From contig NW_004624777.1 of assembly GCF_000247695.1 (NCBI RefSeq), forward strand, positions 1,124,204 to 1,188,203: a stretch of DNA of 64,000 nt, read 5' to 3'. The first letter of the stretch is position 1. Every line of letters begins with the position of its first letter. The position numbers and the translations under genes are program-made. Shown one piece after another: positions 1 through 12,797 of this stretch. The notes under the pieces are model-generated. The model searched no databases, was not told the origin of the DNA, and worked only from the letters and a program-made list of their open reading frames with translations. Source of the stretch: Heterocephalus glaber (taxonomy: Eukaryota; Chordata; Mammalia; Rodentia; Bathyergidae).

Positions 1-74
1 TATATATATATATATATATATATCTGCACTACTTCTATAACTATATGTGGACACAGCAAAGCTATCACCTTCCC

Positions 75-142
75 ATTTCATTTTCAGATGAAATAGATTA
101 TGTTCTTTATTTTTCATAATCTATTTCATCTGAAAGTGAAAT
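75..142. repeat. Long inverted repeat (hairpin)
   Basis: Arms 75-102 and 115-142 are 28-base reverse complements with a single mismatch (position 136), separated by a 12-base T-rich loop. The RNA from either strand could form a stable stem. No DNA-transposon family was recognised. Confidence 0.9.
106..111 (-). terminator. Candidate poly(A) signal AATAAA
   Basis: Canonical AATAAA on the minus strand, 663 bases past the TNIP3 stop codon, with GT-rich sequence 35-65 bases further on. It lies in the 12-base loop of the inverted repeat at 75-142. The signal at 206-201 is the alternative. Confidence 0.5.
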
Positions 143-773
143 AGACTCACAGTTTTTCATCTTATTAAATCTGTCTAAAGCATAGTTTCAAGTTTACTAT
201 TTTATTCAGTTTGAATCACTCATTTAATTTTAGGGAGTACAGTATATACAGCTCTTCAGTTCTATCTTTAGCTTCATACAGGCCAAGGATGAACACAGTA
301 TCTAGTCAAAATGGCTGAAGAACTGAGACCCTAGGGAAAAAATGGAATTAATGTAAAAAATTTAGAACTACAGAAAGTTTTGCCTTTGGAATATATACAA
401 CATACAATATCACTCTGCCAAAAACTGAGCTGCTGACATCATGGAATCATTTTGGTAAGTTCAACAATCCAACAGCAGTAAGTTGAAGACAGTTTCAAGC
501 TGTCAAATCCCATTTGGAGGAAACTGGAAGTTGTATTTAGTTGTATATAACTGGCTCCTCAGGGTCATCTTGGTTGACGATCTTGGTTGATGATCTTGGT
601 TGTCAGAAGTCTGTCCATGCCTCTGTCCACGCCAAGGGGAAACACTATCAGGCACACATAATGGGGCAGAAACTGATGATCAACTGTGGCAGAAACAAGC
701 CGCAATGAGGATATGAAGCAGGCCTTCAGCCAAGCGCATCCTCAGCTCACCAGTCTCCTCTGTGGTGTAGCTC
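106..773 (-). other. TNIP3: Probable TNIP3 3' untranslated region
   Basis: Sequence downstream of the stop codon on the minus strand. I see no repeat family in most of it. AATAAA on the minus strand occurs at 206-201 and at 111-106. The second is followed by a GT-rich run at about 45-70, as expected downstream of a cleavage site. A 13-base tandem repeat (unit ATCTTGGTTGACG, about 2.8 copies) lies at 567-602. The extent is inferred, not seen. Confidence 0.55.
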
Positions 774-805
774 CTACTGACTGACTTTCTTTTCTGAGGA
801 GAAAT
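774..805 (-). CDS. TNIP3: TNIP3 terminal coding exon
   Basis: After a pyrimidine-rich stretch and TTTTTCATAG, the exon starts at 805. With the G carried from the previous exon it reads DFSSEKKVSQ, then TAG at 776-774. This aligns position for position with the remembered human end GLSSVKKVHP, including SS.KKV, which is why I accept a terminal exon 8.1 kb away. A second acceptor, CTCCTCAG ending at 794, would remove four residues in frame. The whole short isoform is then 323 residues, against about 325 in human. Confidence 0.82.
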
Positions 806-1618
806 CTATGAAAAACAGCAGGAAAAGGTTTCAAATTAAAAATTAAAATTTCATTTCTCTTCTTCTAAGATTAGGGCTATCATAAATTTCTATGCTGGCC
901 CAAAAGAAAAGATATTTTATTCATGAACTCCCACAAGTTTACACTGAGAAATCAAGAGGTGGGAAATGGAGAGTTATTATTTTAAGCATTGACATATGCT
1001 TACCATTTTGTGAAATCAGTTGTGGCTTAGTTCTAATCATGCCCAAAGAAGAATGTTTTCATTCTGACTAGGATTCCAGTGGCTTGGGCATTTCCTCATG
1101 AAAGTCAGTCATTTCTATTGCTATTAGACTCAGCACTTACCCCAGAGAAAGATCATTTGCCAAATGAACACAAGACTGAAGGTTAAAATATGGCACTGGA
1201 TATATTGTTAAAGCCATCCAGAAGATCACTGTTCTTAAGTTGGGTTAGCATATCATGAAGACTAGTAAGAAAAACCTGATGTAGATCAGAATAGATTGCC
1301 ACAAATGAATATTACAAGGAAGACAAAAATCAAAGAGGTTTACATGCAACAGAAAAAAAATTACAAAAATTAAAAATATCAAGAAAGTGTTTTTATTATA
1401 GCTTAAAACATGTTTTACATTTGCTGCCTTGCATTTATCATATTAAAATATGCCAAACTTACATTTGTTAAAAACAACAACAAAAAAATCCAAAAGGGAG
1501 ACAGTAAGTTACTTGTGAGCATTAAACTAAAAAGATATTTAAGGTCGAGACACAGTTCAACCACATAGAACTTGCCTATCACGTGAAAGGTCCTGGGCTT
1601 AATCTTCCTTTCTGACCA

Positions 1619-1634
1619 CACACCCACACACACA

Positions 1635-1679
<45 letters not shown>
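1619..1679. repeat. (CA)n microsatellite
   Basis: Near-perfect CA dinucleotide run, giving a false Val-Cys repeat frame on the minus strand. Confidence 0.97.
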
Positions 1680-2511
1680 GAGAAAAAGAAGAAAAATGAA
1701 GTCAAAAGTTTAACTCATAGATCTATCAATCTGAAGTTAATACTAAGCCAATTAACAATAATGTTGCCAGGGATTTATTTTTAAATATTTTGAAAAATAA
1801 CTCTTTTGTTATTTGTTCAGTGCTTTTGTGAAAAAGGTTAGAACCAAGGTCATCATCATTGTGTTTTAGATGGAGAGAGGCTATAGCCCATGACATAACT
1901 CATGGAAGAATGGAAATTTCAACCAAAAGATAGGTTTTGCAGAGTTCCGCATACAGTGAAGGTAGAAGCCTCCCCTGTTCTAAGGCTTGGGTCCAGCTTA
2001 CAAAGGTGAGGGAAAGAAAGGTCACCAGGGAATCACAGGTGCTCACTATGCTAGAAGAGGCAGTTTTGTCTTACTGGCTAGTGAAAAGTCCACTCACAAT
2101 TTCTGTCCCTGAGTATTTATTACATGTTCCATTCTGTGCTTTCATGTTCACAAGAGTGGAAATTAAACAGTGTGGTGCTGAAGTGATCTGAAAAAGATCC
2201 TGAGACTTTGGTGATGGAGGCCCTGTCTTGACTCCCACCAAGGCCTGGCTGAATCTGAAGCTCAGTGGGCAGCAGGAGGGGAGGGTGTGCCCAAGGGCCC
2301 TTTGTTCTCTGTGGGACACCCTTCCTACCACTTGGATGCTTAGGGAGGAACAGGAAGCAATAAATGTTCTTTAGGCAAATAAATATCCTTTCCAGTTGGG
2401 ATGCAATAACACATGTCTTGCATTCTTGCCCATAGAATTAATGTAATATTTACTTTGTGAAATTGTGACTATTCTAGATCTATTATGTGCATCTTTTCAT
2501 TTAGACTCTAT

Positions 2512-2513
2512 TT

Positions 2514-2552
<39 letters not shown>
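2512..2552. repeat. (TCTA)n microsatellite
   Basis: About ten uninterrupted tetranucleotide units. Confidence 0.97.
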
Positions 2553-2554
<2 letters not shown>

Positions 2555-3332
2555 ATCCATCTCTGTCTATATATAGTTATTAATAAGGATGTTTAATGTT
2601 TGCTCACAAATTCATGTTTGAATAGGAACATCATCACCTGTATATTCACATATATATATAAGTATGCTTTTATACTTTATTTTATCTTCCCTTAGCAAAG
2701 TCATTGGTCTTACTGATAAGCTGACTTTTACAGCATTATTATATGGATCAGGAAGCATTTCTCCTAAAATTCTCTTTTCAAAATCTTGAAACAGGCATAT
2801 TATTATCTGTCTCTAATTTTCTATATTAGCCACTGGTAAAATACTTATAAAAATACATTTTGTAAAAGAAAAAATACTCTTAATAATTGGTCCATCTGTA
2901 TTAAACATTATGCTAAGTACAATCCTAGATTTCCTGTTTCTTACATCTTATTAGTAGTTTTTATTATTTACAGTGGTTTCTGTATTTTTTTCCTACAGAT
3001 AAGTGATGAAAAATATCCAACCAATCCAGCCATTTTACTAACATGACAATTTTCTGTAGTGATGAGATATAAAAAGTTATAAAAAGACACAAACTGAAAA
3101 ATAAAGATATTGGTTTTAATTAAAGACAAGACCATTAGAATTTACTTGAATAAAACACCTGGAAACTTGTTGCTATTCTATTTTACTTAATATGTAACAC
3201 TGATAGTTTGTACTGCTTAGTGGCTATGATGTGGCCTTTGAAGTCACACTGCCTCTGTTTGTCTATGTCCTAACCAAAAACTATGATGATATTATACATA
3301 CACAGAGAATCTAAAATTATGTCTGGCATATT

Positions 3333-3800
3333 GTTAGTGTTATAGGTTAAATTATCTCTCCCCTCAAAGGTATATTGAGTATCCTAAAAACCTGGATCCT
3401 ATGAATATGAATTGTTTTGAAATACAGTAGGGTCTTTGCAGATGTAATCAGGTTAAGATAAAGTCATACTAAATTAGAGTGGGCCCTAATCCAACATGAA
3501 TGGTGAACTAACAAGAAAAGAAAAATTTGGAGACAGACCCAAGGGAAGACGATCATGTGAAGATGAAGGTGGGAAATGTAGCTGTGCTGCCATAAGCCAT
3601 GGGTTACCTGGAGCTACCAGAGCTGAGAAAGGCTAGGAAAGAATCTCCTTCAGAGGTCTTCGGAGGGAACACAACCCCGCCAACACCTTGAGTTCTAACT
3701 TCTTGCCTCCGGAGTTGTGAGGAATAACTTTCTGCTCTTTTATGTCACTTAGTTTCTAGCACTATGTTATGGCAGTTCTAAGAAACAAAGTTAATCTGTA
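3333..3800 (+). mobile_element. MLT1-type MaLR solo LTR
   Basis: Closely follows the MLT1 LTR consensus as remembered: TATAGGTTAAATT near the start, GGGTCTTTGCAGATGTAATC, GTGGGCCCTAATCCAA, then GCCTCCGGAGTTGTGAG and TTATGGCAG near the end. Non-coding relic of an ERVL-MaLR element. Confidence 0.9.
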
Positions 3801-4377
3801 TTCAGATATAATTAATTTGTCACTATTAGACATCAGTAAAGGCCAATTACAATATTTGGGTTTTGATCATCTGTATTGTAAAGAAGTAATTATTATTGTT
3901 TATAACACAATCTCATCTGTTTATCTTTCATGCCCTTCCAAATAAGTAAGAATTAAGCTTAAGCTCATTAGATAAAGTTCAACTCTGCACCATATGAAAA
4001 ATTTGGAATGTGTAGAAGGGATTGGTCTACAATGCATTCGGGAATCATCGCGTTTTACATTTCAAAGAAGAAAAAACAAACATGTTTTCAAGGCTATACT
4101 AAGTCTACTCTGCTATAACTGTTTTGAAAACATGGAAATCATTTTATAACCCATTCTGTTAACACATGAAATGAGATTAAAATGTCCTTTGTAAAATCAC
4201 GTTTCTAAATTCCCTACAATGAATGTAATTATTAAGCACTGGAAACATGTTACTAAGAAAAATTAAAAATAAAAATAGAAAAATAAAATTTAAAAGGCTA
4301 TTTCATTCTTTTTAATGAGAAAGCCAAGTAAGTCTCAAATGCCTTAAAAACTTCATTTAAAAACATTTTTTTCCTTC

Positions 4378-4565
4378 TGTTTTGGAAATAAAACCTAGGA
4401 CTTCTGTTCTGAGTTATATTCTCAGCTCTTTTTTTTTTTTTTTTTTTAAACGGGATCTTGCTAAATCATTAAGTTAATGAGGATAGGCTTGAACTTGTGA
4501 GCTTCCTGCCTCAGCTGCCCAGAATTCTGAGATCATAGCCCTGTACCACTATAACAGCTGCTGAA
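4378..4565 (-). mobile_element. B1-type composite SINE (B1-dID/B4-like)
   Basis: Antisense, diverged: a tRNA-like half, a T-run, then GGGATCTTGCTAAATCATTA and CTTCCTGCCTCAGCTGCCCA typical of a reversed 7SL-derived SINE. Confidence 0.7.
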
Positions 4566-5539
4566 AATCTTTGATTTTTTTTTTTTTTTGAAAGAAGAGT
4601 CAATTTTCACTGTGTCTGTCAAACTCCTTAAAGTAACAACAGACAGCTACTGAGATCAAAATTGGAATTAGCTGACCAGAGGGCTATTGTGTGTTGTACA
4701 CAATACTCTTTGGCCAGGAATTCTTCAGTGGGTCCCCGTACTTCAGAGGACTGTGCTCTGGCCCTCCTCCAGCTGAACCCCTCCTCATGGGATGAACATT
4801 CTCCCTCCAGAATAGGCTTCTGGCAGCCAAATGGGTCTCTTGCTCAGATGGCCCTGGCCCTGTTTCCAGGACACGGACTGGTCTTTCTTGAGGCCTGAGT
4901 CTGTGCAGGGGTGCAGTTTGCATGGCAGTGAAGGGTATAAGGAGGAAGCTAGAATGTGCCAGCTGGATTATCCTCAAGTCTACACTCAAGAGCCCAAACA
5001 GTGAGAAGGAGGGAACAAGGGGAGGGGGCAGCAGAAGGCCCAGGCTTAGGTCTCCCTAGGCCACTATGTTCTAGCAAAGAGCTGGCTTTGCAACTGAGCA
5101 TTCCAAGTTTACTCTACTATATTTATCAAGATAAAAGGACAGATTATATTTGAAGAGTTTCTAAGCTTGATTCATAAACATTACACATATCATATGCAGC
5201 TCTCTGTTTATTCTTCCACCAGGCTCCAGGAATGTTAGAAGAAGACCTAGTGGTATTATTGAAATTTAAGCACTCATTACTTGCTGTATTTTTAAAATGC
5301 ATGAAGCTACTTCTCTATAAACATTCAATGATAGAAAACAGAGCTACTATTTCAGACTTAATGGTCACAAGAGAAATAATTATAACAGAAGATATTAAGA
5401 CAAAACTATGATGTGATGCATTTGTTAGAGTTCCAAAAGGTAAACTTGTGAATAATCAGGAAAATTACCAAAACAGAACTAGATGATTTACTAGACACAA
5501 AACACTAATTAATATTCACTTAAATATCCACATTTCTAA

Positions 5540-6210
5540 CATAACTACCACATGATCTAAGCAGCTCATTTCCAGGAGGATAGCTAAAGGAAATGAAATC
5601 AACGTATGAAAGCGATACCTGGTCTTCCATGTTTATTGCAACACTATCCATAATAGCAAAGATATGGAATCAATCTTAGCAATCAACAGATGAATAGACA
5701 AAGAAAATGTGATCTACATACATGATGGAATATTATTAAGCCTTAAGAAAAATGAAATCCTGTCATTTGCAGCAAAGTGGATAGAACTGAAGGATATTAT
5801 GTTAACTGAAATGAGGCAGACACAGAACAACAAATACCATAAAATGAAAAAAGTTTATCTCAAAGTAGAAGAGAGCAGAATAGTAAGTACTAGAAGCTAT
5901 GAAGGGAAGGGGCATAGAGGAAAGTTGGATAATGGGTATCAAGACACAGCAAGAGGAAGTTCTACTGCTCTACAGCACAGGAGGATGATTACAACTTGCA
6001 GTAAACTATTATATATTTTATGAAGAACTAGAAGAGAAGACCTCAAAGACTCCAAACATATAGTAATGATAAGGAGATGGAAATGTTAATTACCCTGATT
6101 TGATCAGTACTCGCTATAAAATGTGAACTGAACTATCACACTGTACCTCATAATTTTATATAATTATGTGGTAATTTTTAAAAATTTAAAAATAAATAAA
6201 TATTCACATT
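5540..6210 (+). mobile_element. L1 3' end fragment
   Basis: Degenerate end of L1 ORF2 plus 3'UTR (GATGGAATATTATTAAGCC, AAATGAGGCAGACACAGAAC), ending in an A-rich tail. 5'-truncated, with no intact frame. Confidence 0.85.
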
Positions 6211-7104
6211 TTTAAAAAAGGACATTTCTTTAATATAAGTAAAATGAGTATTAGAAGAAAGAAATGTTAATTTTGAGAAATAATTTCTGTTTATAGATGA
6301 TCAAATATAAGCTCTAATATTTTCATGTATGTTTCCCTTTATTGTTTTAATTTTGGTATTTTCAGCCTAAAACATGGTATATTGATGAGAAATATATCTT
6401 GAATAATAGATAAATATGTCATATAGTAAAATAATGATATCATTTCAAAATTGTTTGCAAAATTAAAAACTGTAAACCTGTGATTTCTTAATAATCATTA
6501 CTATAAAATGAATTCCGAGTAATTGAGACAAACCTACAGATGAAAAATGTTCCAATTAAATGAGCTAAAACATGGCAGGAATCAGTACCGCAGTGAAATA
6601 ATAGCACTTGAATCACTGTGATTCCAGTTATTGCCAATTCTTATGACCTGGCTTGAGCTGTAAATTACCAGCAGCCAGGGAGCAAAAAAGAAGCAAAAGG
6701 AGTCCCAGATAGATTTTTGAGTAAGGAATTTCTTTCTTTGGTGGTTCCCTACTTGTGATGGGCTCTTTCTTTGAGGCAGACAAGTCACAGTCACCTGAAG
6801 GGCAGTGTTGGTATGGAGAAAGACAGGTTTCTAATCCCAACACCACTATCAGGTTCCACCATTGCTACCCATTCACAGATTAGGGCAAGATGCATTAATT
6901 ACACACCTACTCTTATGTGTCTTTTATCTGTGATATACTACATGGCAGGTGAGTAACACAAATAGCATATATTATGAGTTTGTAAAATAAAATTATTGAG
7001 GATTAAATGTTAGTCAGATAATCATCCCTTTCTCACTTTTACATCTACAATTTTTGAAGTGTTTAATAAAATGAGAGAAGTCAGTTTTCAAAGGCACTGT
7101 AGGA

Positions 7105-7275
7105 TGTGTTTCAAAGCACAGGGTTTGGAATCCTAAATATTAAAGACTCCAATGCCAGTGCTAAATTTTACTGTGGACCTTCAGTATGTTACTAAATTCT
7201 CCAAACTTCAGTTTCCTCACATGTAAAATAATCCTATTTTATAACATTGCTGTGAATATTAAAATAAATGTTGTT
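7105..7275 (+). mobile_element. MIR SINE
   Basis: Contains the MIR core pattern CTTCAGTTTCCTCACATGTAA, preceded by a diverged tRNA-like head and followed by GCTGTGAATATTAAA. Confidence 0.75.
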
Positions 7276-8947
7276 TTAAAAATACTTGTAACATTATACT
7301 TGTAGGTACTCTTACTCAGTATTCTTATCACAAAGCTTATATTTCCTTAAGTAGACAATAGTCAGTAGATCTCAAATTCTCACTACAAAATTTCATTTTT
7401 GCATTTTAATTTAATTTCTGAAGCACAATTTATTTTTACTTTATAGAATTATTAGATTCTGTACCATTAGTTCAGGCAGAATTCAGTATTGATATATAAA
7501 TGGCCTGATAATATTACTGAAATTTCTACTGCATAATTGTAATCTCTACTAAACTGCAAATCAGGGAGAAAATACCCTCAATATTCATTTCAGACCAATA
7601 GAAAATTAGAAGTTATAATTGGGTGGCAATTCAAGTATTATACAATAATGCATTTTAAAACATAGACATTAAACTATAATCATTCTAGTTAATAGTATGC
7701 CTTTCTAATAAATATTTTCCATTATGGTTAGGACCCCAAAACATCATTAAAACCAGTTTATATTTGTAGTAGAAAGGAAAGAAAATGGAAAGTCTGATAG
7801 TTCTCTGATAAATACCTGGATATTTTCTTATAGAATTCTCACTTTTTATATTTCTTCTCTAAGATTCTTCTCTAAGCTATGGCCTTTCTCATTATCACTG
7901 TTGCTATGTGCATTGCACAACACCAGGAGGCTTCCTTCATTAGACTACAATGAAGAGAACCTTTTAAACGTGTGAAGTTCACAACCTACAAAACATGTGA
8001 CAATCCTGGTTCCCCCCTTCCATATCATAATAGATTCCTTGCATTTAAAACTAAAATGATATGATCTCAGCTCTGAATTGAATGTGACCAAACTTCAAAT
8101 ATGACCTACAGTTAGAGTAGAGTTCATCTTGAGGAATATTCAAATCCCTGGAGACTAACAAGGTAGATTCACAGGTGTGTGTCATAGGAGACTTTAGCAT
8201 GTAACAAACATTGCTAACTTTTGGATACAAGTGATGACAGCAGAAATGGGATTCTGTTTATATCTTAGTTTATGCAGCCCACTCCTGGGTGGCCTCATGA
8301 GATTGCAGAAAGTAGTAGTAGGAAGTTTGGCAGATTCTGGAAAGAAGGAGGAGAATGGTAAACCAAAGAAAAATAAGATCAAAAAGTACTCTCAGTTGTG
8401 AATATTTTACAGGTGACTTTAGTTTTTCCCAGTGTAATTTGAGGTGGATGTTCTGGGCAAATCTGGCCTAAATGAAGAAGAGCTCTGTCTTGGAGTCTGA
8501 CATTTAGTCACAAGAGAACACAATTCTGAGCCTTTGGTTTCCTCTGTCTGTCTGCCAGTGACATTTAAAACATCTGTCTAGAGAACTCAACCTGGAATAG
8601 TGGATGTGCATCTGTCCTTTGCAGTGGAATCACAAAGGTTTGTTGTTGTTGTTATAATACAGTTCTGCTTAAAGTTTTTATTTCTAACCCCAGATGGAAT
8701 TCTGACTCTGAGACTGGAATAGGAACAGAAGCCAGAGTTGAGATTTATCCATTTATGCATTTGAACATTTTCTGTGTCTTAAGGAGTTCAATTTAACCCC
8801 AGGTCCATCAAATTAGAGTTGTGTGTGCAACACAAATTTACAGTAAATCCTTTCCGGGTATGAATGAATGTATGCTGAGTAAACACCCTAAAAAGATTCC
8901 ATTAAAATGTAAACATGAAAGAATGCTCAATACAGCTGTGGTCTTAC

Positions 8948-9008
8948 CATTTGCCTTGTGTTGTACATCTGGCGGAAGCTGGTCAAGAGCATACCACTGG
9001 TAGTCTGG
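8948..9008 (-). CDS. TNIP3: TNIP3 coding exon 10
   Basis: Twenty codons plus one base, residues 294-313, reading PDYQWYALDQLPPDVQHKAN. The acceptor is CACACAG, and the donor GTAAGAC lies at 8947-8941. PDYQWYALDQLPPDVQHKAN appears identical to the human tail as I remember it, which suggests strong constraint on this short C-terminal motif. The last base (G) starts a codon completed in the distant terminal exon. Reading through the donor would add an unrelated 16-17 residue tail, which I take to be intron. Confidence 0.96.
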
Positions 9009-11775
9009 CTGTGTGGAACAATAAATCATTATTATAACAATATGAACTTCAAACAAAGCATAGTGGCACATTAAAAATATAATTATGCTATGAGGCTTTT
9101 ATTAAACAGGCAACATACAAGTAATTTCTACTAATCCTGTTGTCTATCTTCCTTTTCCCACTGACTTACCACCATCTCTCCCTACCCACTCCTCAATTCA
9201 CTGTGTGTGGCTAGAATTTCTGTGATTTGGCAGTTGCAGTGTTTTCTTTCTTTTTTTTTTTTTTGAGACAGATGTGGTTTTGGATTTCTGCAGAAGTATA
9301 AACACTACTGAAGCCCATAAATAACACAAAGCATCTTACCATCAACAAATGCTGTTTGTAAAATCCTTACACTGGAGGCAATAAGAAGACCAGAAAAACA
9401 ATACAAATTTATTGTTTTCTATGGCTCAGGGAAGAAGTCTAGCTATTATGTGAACATGATGTATAGAGGTTCAGCATGGTGAGGCATGACAAATTTCTTT
9501 CTTTGTACTGTTCCTTGGCAGAAACCCTTCTCTAAATTCCTTAGTTTAGACTTAAAGGAAAGACTTCTTTTGTAATTTTCCTCCAGGTTTATACATATTA
9601 AGATAAAAACAGCTCGATATTGAATATTAGAGAACAAGAACAAATTGCATTGAATAAATAATAAGTTCTAGACCTAAATGATCAAGATAGCTCCAAGGCT
9701 ACCATCTTGGCGCTTAGCCCCTTGGAGCAATCTTAGCTTTCCCCACCCACAAAACCAGTCTGTCTTGTTATTTCAAGTACTCACCCTGCTTCCAACATCC
9801 CCACAAGACACAGAGAATACAGACCTTTGGTCCAATTATTTAATCATCTCCTATAAATAACACAACAATGAGCCAGTAGGAAGCACTTTTTAAGGCTGCC
9901 AGACCATGACAAGAAGTCTAAATGTTCGGTTAACTGACAAGACATTGAGAAATGCTTCATTCAGTATAGTCTGACCCCACTTCACCTCAGCTCAGACACC
10001 TAGCTGCTCAGCTCCTTAGGGCCCACAAAAGAGCTAGAGGAGGAAATGATCTCACCTCTGTTTTTTTATCTTCTCTTTATTTTAGATGTCTCAAATAACA
10101 CATTGGATAAATGACGTGAGCTCCACTTTTATATTCCAGGAAACTTGCCAAAAGAAGGTAAATACACTGTAATTTTACTAACAGTGTGGTATGTGGTTTA
10201 ATTCAGGCTTAGATGTAGGTAAGCAATACAAAATATTCTTTTAAATTAACTTTGAGGTTTTGTTACTGAGATTTTGCTGAGTGGAATACTGCTTTTAAAT
10301 GTAGGCTATTATACATACCTTGGAATTCTTTTCCTAAGATAGACCTTTATTTGGTGTTAATTTTATGTGATCTAGACTTTCTTGCCTTTTCTCAGTGAAA
10401 GAAAAATTTTGTGAGCCATTCTATGTGAATTCTTTCCTTTTTTTCATTAATAAAGATTTCACAGGAAGTCTATCTCCTAGACAAATTTAAATGACTGCTC
10501 AGTTTTATGCTTAATCTTTCACAACAATATTTCTCCAATTCCTCAACCTGTAGGAGCTAAGTAAGTAAATTTCCATCTCTTTCTGTTTGCTCAAATCTTT
10601 GCTCAAATCAAATTTACTTCTGCATCCTTTAAAAATATTTTTAAAGAAATAATAGCTATGTTGAGGATTCCAGAAAGTTCCTGATAAGGACTGAAAAGCC
10701 AGAAAACAGCTAAAGAATACAGGAAATAGAGGAAGGAAAGCAACCAGCAAATGGCAACAGCAAGAAAATAAATTCTCAGCAGAATGCTGTGCCATACCAG
10801 GGTCAAGTAAGAGATGCTCATTAAATCTTGACGTCTCTGCCACCCAAAGAGTCATTATCTCCCCTGTGGGAAACAGGCTTGATGTCACACTCAGATATGG
10901 AATGTAAGAGTTTCAGGCAACCCAGAGAATCATGTTTTTTATAAGTGGAGTTTTTAAAATCCCAGTTAAAAATCTTCTATTTTTGGTGTAATTAGAAGTA
11001 TAGGTAATAAAATCTAAGGGATGAGTATTGTTGTTTGAGAAAATTTTAAAAATGCAGAAAAATGTGTATTTTTTCCTAAATAAATGTTCTGCCTATGTAA
11101 GCAAAATGGGGAGTAGAGGCCAGCATCCCCATCTTGGGGGAAGGGTAGGAGGAATACTGCTCTTGAGAAAGAAAGGAAGGGTGGTTCAGGTCTGATTTAT
11201 TCAGGTTGACTGTCCAAATCAATTCCACTCACAAATAATTGCTCAACTGTTCATTTTATTTTGCCTGGGTACACACAGCTATAGAGAACAACTTAAGTGG
11301 GTCACTTTATTTTGTGTCTTTAAAAAAAGTCCTTTCAATTGGAAAATGTCAAAAACTATTTTGCACATATGCAATGATATTCACAGTAGTTCAGTATAAA
11401 TACAACTGAAGAAAGCATTTCATTTCTTTGTTTTGCTAAATCCTCTTTGCTTCTCTTTATACATACAAATATCCTTTGGGTAGAGTCAAACATGACCTTG
11501 GAAATGATCCATACAAAATGTTATGTTTGTTCAAGGAATTATAGCTCAATTTGCTATCTGTTAGTTAATTTATTCATATCTATGTGGCCCATGGATTCAA
11601 TGCCACAAGGATAATTACAGTATACATGGACCACTGGAACTTTGCAAATTGGAGACAGACAAAATAGAGACTCTTTCTATAGACAATATTATGTGCCAAA
11701 ATTCCAGAGATGCATATAATTTCTACTAAAAGAGAAAACCAAGAGCTTATTGCTAAAATGGGAACTCTTACTTAC
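9009..11775. other. TNIP3 intron between coding exons 9 and 10
   Basis: Mostly unrecognised AT-rich sequence with short homopolymer runs. An open frame at 10511-10888 (minus) has no start context, splice logic or recognisable domain and is not called. Confidence 0.6.
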
Positions 11776-11874
11776 TGGATGCTCCCATTGATCCTGCACA
11801 GCCTCGGGGCCTGTTGGTTTCCACAGATCCTGCAGGTGGAATACTAAGCCACAGTTGCAGCTTGGGAGATATAC
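11776..11874 (-). CDS. TNIP3: TNIP3 coding exon 9
   Basis: Thirty-three codons in phase 0, residues 261-293, including CNCGLVFHLQDLW and ending WEHP. The acceptor is CCCCAG, and the donor GTAAGT lies at 11775-11770. The coiled coil ends here and a non-helical tail begins. The two closely spaced Cys (SCNCG) are also present in the human protein as remembered. They are too few to form a zinc finger. Confidence 0.94.
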
Positions 11875-12746
11875 CTGGGGAGAACAATGCTGTCAGTTCA
11901 CCGGAAGTGGCTGAAATTGGGAAGTCACACTGACACTTGCTTTTTACAACAAAGTTTGGTTTAAACCCTAAGGTTTTGCTTTTTATGCCATAATTCCAAC
12001 TAATAAAAAAAGTCAATAGGGACTAGGGATTGATACCAATGAGGCTTAAAGGCTATATCTTACCTAAGATTACACTACAATTAACTCTTCAATTTGAAGA
12101 AATTAGAAACACTTGAAAAGTACATACAGTTAACTGTGTTTCTGAGTCAGGTTCATAGAGGGTCCTCATTAAACACAATCTATACATTGAGCCATAAAGC
12201 AAGTTTTATTAAACTCCAGCCAGAGACATAATTAAGGTCTAAGCAGGAAGTTATGAATTAAGATAAATAATATTTATTTTTAAAGCTACTAGAGAACTAG
12301 CAAGATGGAATAATTCAGTGCCCAAGAAGAGATTTTATTTTCTAAAAAGAGACAAAAGTCTGTGGTGTAGTTTTCCACAGTAAATGGTGTAAGAAACTGT
12401 AAGAAGTACCAAGGAAATGTATTTCCCAGGTGTGGGTGGGTTTCTGAAGAAATCTTCATTTGAGTAAACACCCACTAAGGCTGGCTTTTTTGGTACCACG
12501 CTTTTCACAGCATATGTTTTTCATGAATGTTAGGGCTAAAAAGCTTTCGTGGTTCCCAAGCACAATCCATCCATTCATATTTTAGTGGATAATGAAAAGC
12601 ATGGGTTTTCCTAGGCCATCTGTAGCAGAGCTTGAATGTGCTTTAATGGGGACCATGAAAAATATTGTACATGGGGAAAATGTGTGAGTAAAACTTAAAA
12701 TTGCCATTTTAACCAAGACAATGGGGCACAGGTAAGGGTAACATAC

Positions 12747-12797
12747 CTGTTTTAGTTGCTTTTCTAGTTTTTCTTTCTCCATTTGATAAGCTTTTAT
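12747..12797 (-). CDS. TNIP3: TNIP3 coding exon 8
   Basis: A short exon of 17 codons in phase 0, residues 244-260: IKAYQMEKEKLEKQLKQ. The acceptor is CTTGTAG, and the donor GTATGT lies at 12746-12741. It extends the coiled coil beyond AHD2. It is close to human IKACQMEKEKLEKQLKQ as remembered. Confidence 0.95.

Larger units (their letters stand above)
806..8947. other. TNIP3 last intron
   Basis: No exon seen. It holds a CA repeat (1619-1679), a TCTA repeat, an MLT1 LTR, a B1-type SINE, the 3' end of an L1 and a MIR. A moderately GC-rich patch at 4660-5060 with open frames on both strands matches no family I know. Confidence 0.7.

Noticed and set aside
1415..1705. Cys/Val-repeat protein
   Set aside because: Translation of a CA microsatellite.
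5709..6023. 104-codon frame, plus strand
   Set aside because: Decayed L1 ORF2 3' end, not a host gene.
10511..10888. 125-codon open frame on the minus strand
   Set aside because: Lies inside a TNIP3 intron, is low-complexity and hydrophobic, and resembles no family.
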